This document shows, one piece after another, positions 59,736-64,000 of a DNA stretch of 64,000 nt. A program made the position numbers and the translations under genes. Source of the stretch: Pseudoscleropodium purum. Lineage: Eukaryota; Streptophyta; Bryopsida; Hypnales; Brachytheciaceae. The notes beneath the pieces were generated by a model, which made no database searches, was not told the DNA's origin, and saw only the letters and a list, made by a program, of their open reading frames with translations. Position 1 is the stretch's first letter, and every line of letters starts with the position of its first letter. The stretch lies in NCBI GenBank assembly GCA_963969395.1, contig OZ017797.1:13516001-13580000 (forward strand), in the 5' to 3' direction.

Positions 59736-61502
59736 AAGTGATTCCGCAAACTAAAAACCCAAAAATTCAAAGGAAAAATAGAAAAAAAAAAAAAATGAAA
59801 AACAAGTAAAAATGGAAGAAACACACGTGTTATCACCATCAAACAACCACGAGGAAACCAACATCGTGGAGGTAAGAATTAACTAAACTCTTCAAATTCT
59901 TTCATTAAAAAACACCAAGTCAAATTTAATTAGGAATGAGGAAGAAATCATTTAAAAAATCAAATCTTATAATAAAAATAGAATAAAAAATAGAAATAAA
60001 AACAAAGAAATAAAACTGAATCAGTAAGTGAAATCAATTGAGATAGAATAAGCCTTAAAATAGAAAAATTTAATAAGACAATTCAATAAATTTTTAAATA
60101 AGATAATCTTCACATAAAAAATCAATTTTTCTACTAAAAGACAAAATACTTTTAGAATAAATGTAGAAAATTTTGAAAAGAATATTCTACAACATTTACT
60201 TGTCTTTTACGTTGAAAATTAAACCTTTATCAAATAATAAAAAAAGAATCAAGGCCCTAATACAAGGAAATTAGAAAAGTCAAACAAAGTTGACTAATTT
60301 TTTATTAAAATTTAGAATTATTATTAGACAGTAATTATAATTATATCCATCAAATGAAATTAGATTTTGATAGTTGGACTGCTCATAATTGGTAGATGAA
60401 GTTTTGATCCAAAAAAACATCCAAACTTCATCTATAAAAATCATTTAGGAATTACAGTAGAATTTCTAAGTTGTCATCATTCATAAAAAAGTGCAAAAAA
60501 CTCTACAACTTGACTTAGGTATTTTTCTCTTTGCTCATGTAGCCCTTTAGTTTTTAGAGGTCCAAATTCTCTCAAAATTGTTAAACAATGTTAACAAATC
60601 AAGAGTAAAACTAAATGTAGGAAAACAAAAAGCTTCATTGCTTGGAAGGCAGCTTGTTACAGACCATATTCACTCATAGCATTAACTACAAAGATTTTGG
60701 TAGTGCATGTTTGATCTCAAGGGTGGTGATCAAAATACTCACATTATTACAATTAAAATTCATTAAAAGAAAAAAATTTGATTGTTTATAAGCCTTGTAG
60801 TTGTCACCTAGGCCTTGGGATCTTTTTTTTTTTTTGCTCATTATTATTAGTGTTTTCATTCAAAAAGATCTAAGAAGGATATTGACATCATACTAATAGA
60901 AATTCCTACAAACATGATTTATTATTTCCTAAAAGTCTAGAAGTACTCTAAGTACTTCTATTTATTATTTCTAGTATCTAATTAGGTGTTTAAATGTTGA
61001 TTAGATTTTTGATATAGATTTGAGTCATGATGCTAAATTAGTAAAAACACCTAAGCAAAAATATTATTGAATTTATCCTTAAAGTACATATGCTAGATCA
61101 CAGGCTAGACAAATGAAAGTATAAGTTGTCAAAAGTCTTCAAAATCTTTAAAAGCCTCTATAAAAAGTCCATGTATAAACTACCATTTAATTTATAAAGA
61201 ATTTAAAAAGTTACTTGATATTATATAGATAAAGTCCATTAATTCAAATAAAATGTGAATTGAAGATAGGAGAAAGGTGCTTCTAACTGAAAAACATGCC
61301 AAAAGCTCAACAACAAAGTCTGTTTGCCCAAGTTCCCTAGAACAAGAATGATTCCTCCTCAAAGGAACTAAATCCAGAAGTAGGAATTTAAATCTTCCTA
61401 CTATTAGTGTAATATAAAAGTGTAAAGTAAAAGTGTAAACTTGCATTTAGGATTTGGGAACTTTCAAATATTGCCCAAAAAGTTTTATATTATTTTGGAT
61501 TG
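59736..61502. other. AT-rich intergenic DNA
   Basis: No gene or mobile element is supported. The 84-codon minus-strand frame at 61192-61446 has no recognisable domain. Confidence 0.55.
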
Positions 61503-61510
61503 TAAAAGAT

Positions 61511-61859
61511 CAGGGTTGACAGGACGGTCGGATGTCTGGGACGTCTAGATGCAATGTCCGTAGTGTCCGTTGACATTCGCGGTTCCGGCGGACGCAGCGT
61601 CCGCCGGGACCGCCCCGTCCGCCTGTCTGCCCGTTCGCCTCGTCCGCCCCGATACCCATCCGCCTCGGTACGGCCATCCGATCAACACACGGACTGATGT
61701 GGTCCGCATGATCTGGGTGTCCGCCTCGGGCCATCCACCCCACCCCGTCAGTCCACCTTCCGACGGCAAGAGGGATGCTGCGTTCGCTGGCGTCCGTGAG
61801 GACGGACGCCTGGGTTACAAACGCTATTTTGGGGCAGATGTACTGATTTGTCAACCCTG
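61511..61859. mobile_element. GC-rich hAT-like MITE, copy 3
   Basis: The ends are CAGGGTTGACA and TGTCAACCCTG (perfect 11-bp TIR). TAAAAGAT lies on both sides (61503-61510 and 61860-61867), a perfect 8-bp duplication. At 349 bp it is the longest simple copy. It carries the central GTCCGC-rich and CTGATGTGGTCCGCATGATC segments. Several CpG sites have decayed to TpG or CpA, so it may be older than copies 2 and 4. Confidence 0.95.
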
Positions 61860-61867
61860 TAAAAGAT

Positions 61868-63457
61868 GACTCCATAGGAAGTCAAGTATGTTTAATGACA
61901 TTGAAAAATTCATAGGAATTATCCAAAAAGTAATAAAATCCCACCAAAAATGAGGATAATGTTTTTTAGCCTAAGTTAGTGCTTGGCCAAATTTTAAGAC
62001 ATTTTGACATTGAAAAGTACAAAAATCGATAGCAGCAATAACTTTTAATGAAATTCCAAAATATACAATCAGTTGATTAGCGTACAAAGAGCGTATGATG
62101 TTTGAATGAAGTCAACGTAGACTCATTTTTTAACTATCTTAGACCTTCCAAATAACCTAGCTAGGCTAATCAAAATCTTGAGAAAACCAATATTCCAACA
62201 TTTGAATTTTCTACCTTTTTATTACTTTGCAAATCATTGGCTTTTGTTTGTAAAAAGGGCATAGAAGTAGGGGATAAGGAGTCCCTTGAATGAATTAGGA
62301 TCTTTTGAAGCCAATGGCACAATCCGTTTGGCAATTGAAGAAAATTTTCAAAAAATTTAAACAAATCACAACAATTGAATAGAATTTTAGAAGTTAATTA
62401 TTAGTTATAATCTAGATTGGCTTATTAGGTAATTTGAGAAGGGAGGAGGCCTTTGAAATGTATAAAAAAATACTAGAATACTTAGTGACAAGATTAATAA
62501 AAATTTATAAAAAAAATTATTTTTTCTTGTCGATTTGGACACACATGCGTTTGGATAGTTGTCAAAAAAGAAATATTGATTTTTTGGTTAATTTGGTCTA
62601 GTCAAAAAAAATTTCAATAAAAAATTTAAAAAAATACAATTATACAAAAATTGACATGTGACAAGTGCCACATCATCATAAAAAAGGCACCTAGGTAGGT
62701 TGCCACTTTGATAAGTCAAACAAATAGGGAGCTGCCATGAGTTAGCTACCAAACAAACTAAAGGGTGTCAATGGGATTTGAATCTTGCAACCCTTGCTTA
62801 TAATGGAAGGCCTTTATCAATGTACCAAGCATCCATATACATGTTTACATATGTGTTACATTTTCATTTATTTAATTATCAATAGTTTTCCATTTGGTTG
62901 TAAACTCAACAAACTTCAAAGGTCATTTATGCATAGTAAAAAAACTTTAAAAAAACAACTTTGAATGGATATAAGTTGTCAAAGCAAGTTAACTTTTGCT
63001 TCAAAAATTATTTTTTTGTGATTGTAAGTCTCAATTCAAAAACTATGAACAAAATGTTTAAAAAAAAGAATAATTTTTTTGATATTTTTAAACATTTCCT
63101 TTGAATTTTTGTGAAAAAAGTTATTTTACTATGCCTAAATGGCCTCTGAAGTCTGTTCTATTTGAAAAATATTGAATTTTAAATGATTTATTTAAAAAAA
63201 ATACATTTCATGCCATTCATGGTATATATAATTCTAACCATGGTGATTTAATTCCTATGCCCCAATCTTTTGAAGTATGTTTATATTATAAAAAAATAAT
63301 ATGAGCTTACAGATATCTTTAATGAAGTAAATTTTTTTTAATTTAACTGTATAGATGTTTGAAGGGCTTGCTTATTAGTGTGGATTATAATTTTGAGTAT
63401 AAAATTACATAAGAGTTGTGAGATTAAAACAAGAAAAATACAATTACCCTATTTTTA
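61868..63457. other. AT-rich intergenic DNA
   Basis: No gene or mobile element is supported. Confidence 0.55.
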
Positions 63458-63465
63458 GTATGTTA

Positions 63466-63928
63466 CAGGGTTGGTAAGACGGTCGGACGTCCGGACGCAA
63501 ACGCTGTGTCCGCAACGTCTGCTGACATTCGCAGTCCCGGCGGACGCAGCATCCGCTTGTCCCCCCGTCCGCTTGTCCGCCCCGGGACGGCCGTCCGATC
63601 GACACGCGGACTAATGTGGTCCGCATGATTTGGGCGTCCGCCCCGCCCCGCCCGTCCGCCTTTCAATGGCGGGCAGGGTTGACAGGACGATCGGACGTCC
63701 GGGACGTCCGAACGCGGACGCTGTGTTCGTAGCGTCCGCTGACATTCGCGGACGCCGTCCGCCCCACCCATCCGCCCCGCTCGCCCTGTCCGCCCCGCCC
63801 GTCCCACCCCGCCCCGCCCGTCCGCCTTCCGATGGCGGGAGGGACGCTACGTCTGCTGGCGTCCGTGAGGACGTCCGTCCAGGTTACGGACGCTATTTTG
63901 GGGCGGACGTACTGATTTGTCAACCCTG
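63466..63928. mobile_element. GC-rich hAT-like MITE, copy 4 (dimer)
   Basis: Outer ends CAGGGTTG... and TGTCAACCCTG are flanked by a perfect 8-bp duplication GTATGTTA (63458-63465 and 63929-63936). Inside, a second complete left end (CAGGGTTGACA) starts at 63673. The structure is therefore a 3'-truncated copy (63466-63672) fused to a full 256-bp copy (63673-63928). The fusion is at GGCGGGCAGGG, where the normal element reads GGCGGGAGGG, so short homology at AGGG may have guided it. Confidence 0.93.
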
Positions 63929-63936
63929 GTATGTTA

Positions 63937-64000
63937 TTCCTCCCCGCAATGTTTGAATTTTTTTGTTAATCAAAATGAACAAAAAAGTGTTGGATTTTGA
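63937..64000. other. AT-rich end of window
   Basis: Nothing is recognisable in the last 64 bases. Confidence 0.5.

Overview
The window looks like a transposon-rich stretch of a land-plant nuclear genome. It is very AT-rich, gene-poor and full of repeats. Its LTR element carries a primer-binding site matching the 3' end of plant-type tRNA-Glu, the Ty3/gypsy proteins are of the plant type, and a Myb/SANT-like gene remnant of a plant family is present. A large-genome plant (for example a conifer or another non-flowering lineage) is a guess; the sequence alone does not fix the species. I see no intact conventional host gene, rRNA, tRNA or CRISPR array.

Layout. 1-4950: lower AT, non-repetitive, a few hairpins, a 52-bp tandem repeat and one possible exon, but no recognised gene. 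4951-19233: AT-rich, with a MITE-like element (8764-9041), a small C2H2 zinc-finger ORF (9590-9826, minus), a Myb/SANT-like pseudogene (about 14080-15051, minus) and an 84-90 bp tandem repeat (18440-18890). 19234-28037: a rearranged Ty3/gypsy retrotransposon. Its integrase, RNase H and RT half is on the minus strand and its LTR, PBS, archaeal-type RNase H, gag, protease and RT half is on the plus strand, joined head-to-head. The composite is flanked by a direct duplication of about 640 bp of host DNA. 28038-40048: AT-rich, with an unrecognised decayed coding block (29975-32340), hairpins, microsatellites and degenerate tandem arrays. 40049-42676: a GC-rich hAT-like MITE, a second gypsy integrase remnant and an LTR-like, GATCGGA-studded region. 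42677-59735: two diverged tandem copies of a unit of about 6.4 kb carrying a decayed transposon-type protein with a coiled coil. Copy A is interrupted by a GC-rich MITE; copy B by a 4.36-kb insertion and a foldback MITE. 59736-64000: AT-rich, with two more GC-rich MITEs, one a dimer.

The most noteworthy items are: (1) the head-to-head gypsy composite with a 640-bp flanking duplication and a 16-bp templated filler at one junction; (2) a catalytically complete archaeal-type RNase H encoded between the PBS and gag, in an element whose own pol RNase H has lost most catalytic residues; (3) a GC-rich, CpG-dense MITE family with CAGGGTTGACA termini and perfect 8-bp target duplications at all four insertions, one verified against an empty site inside the window; and (4) a dense field of short palindromes centred on TTAA in the tandem 6.4-kb units.
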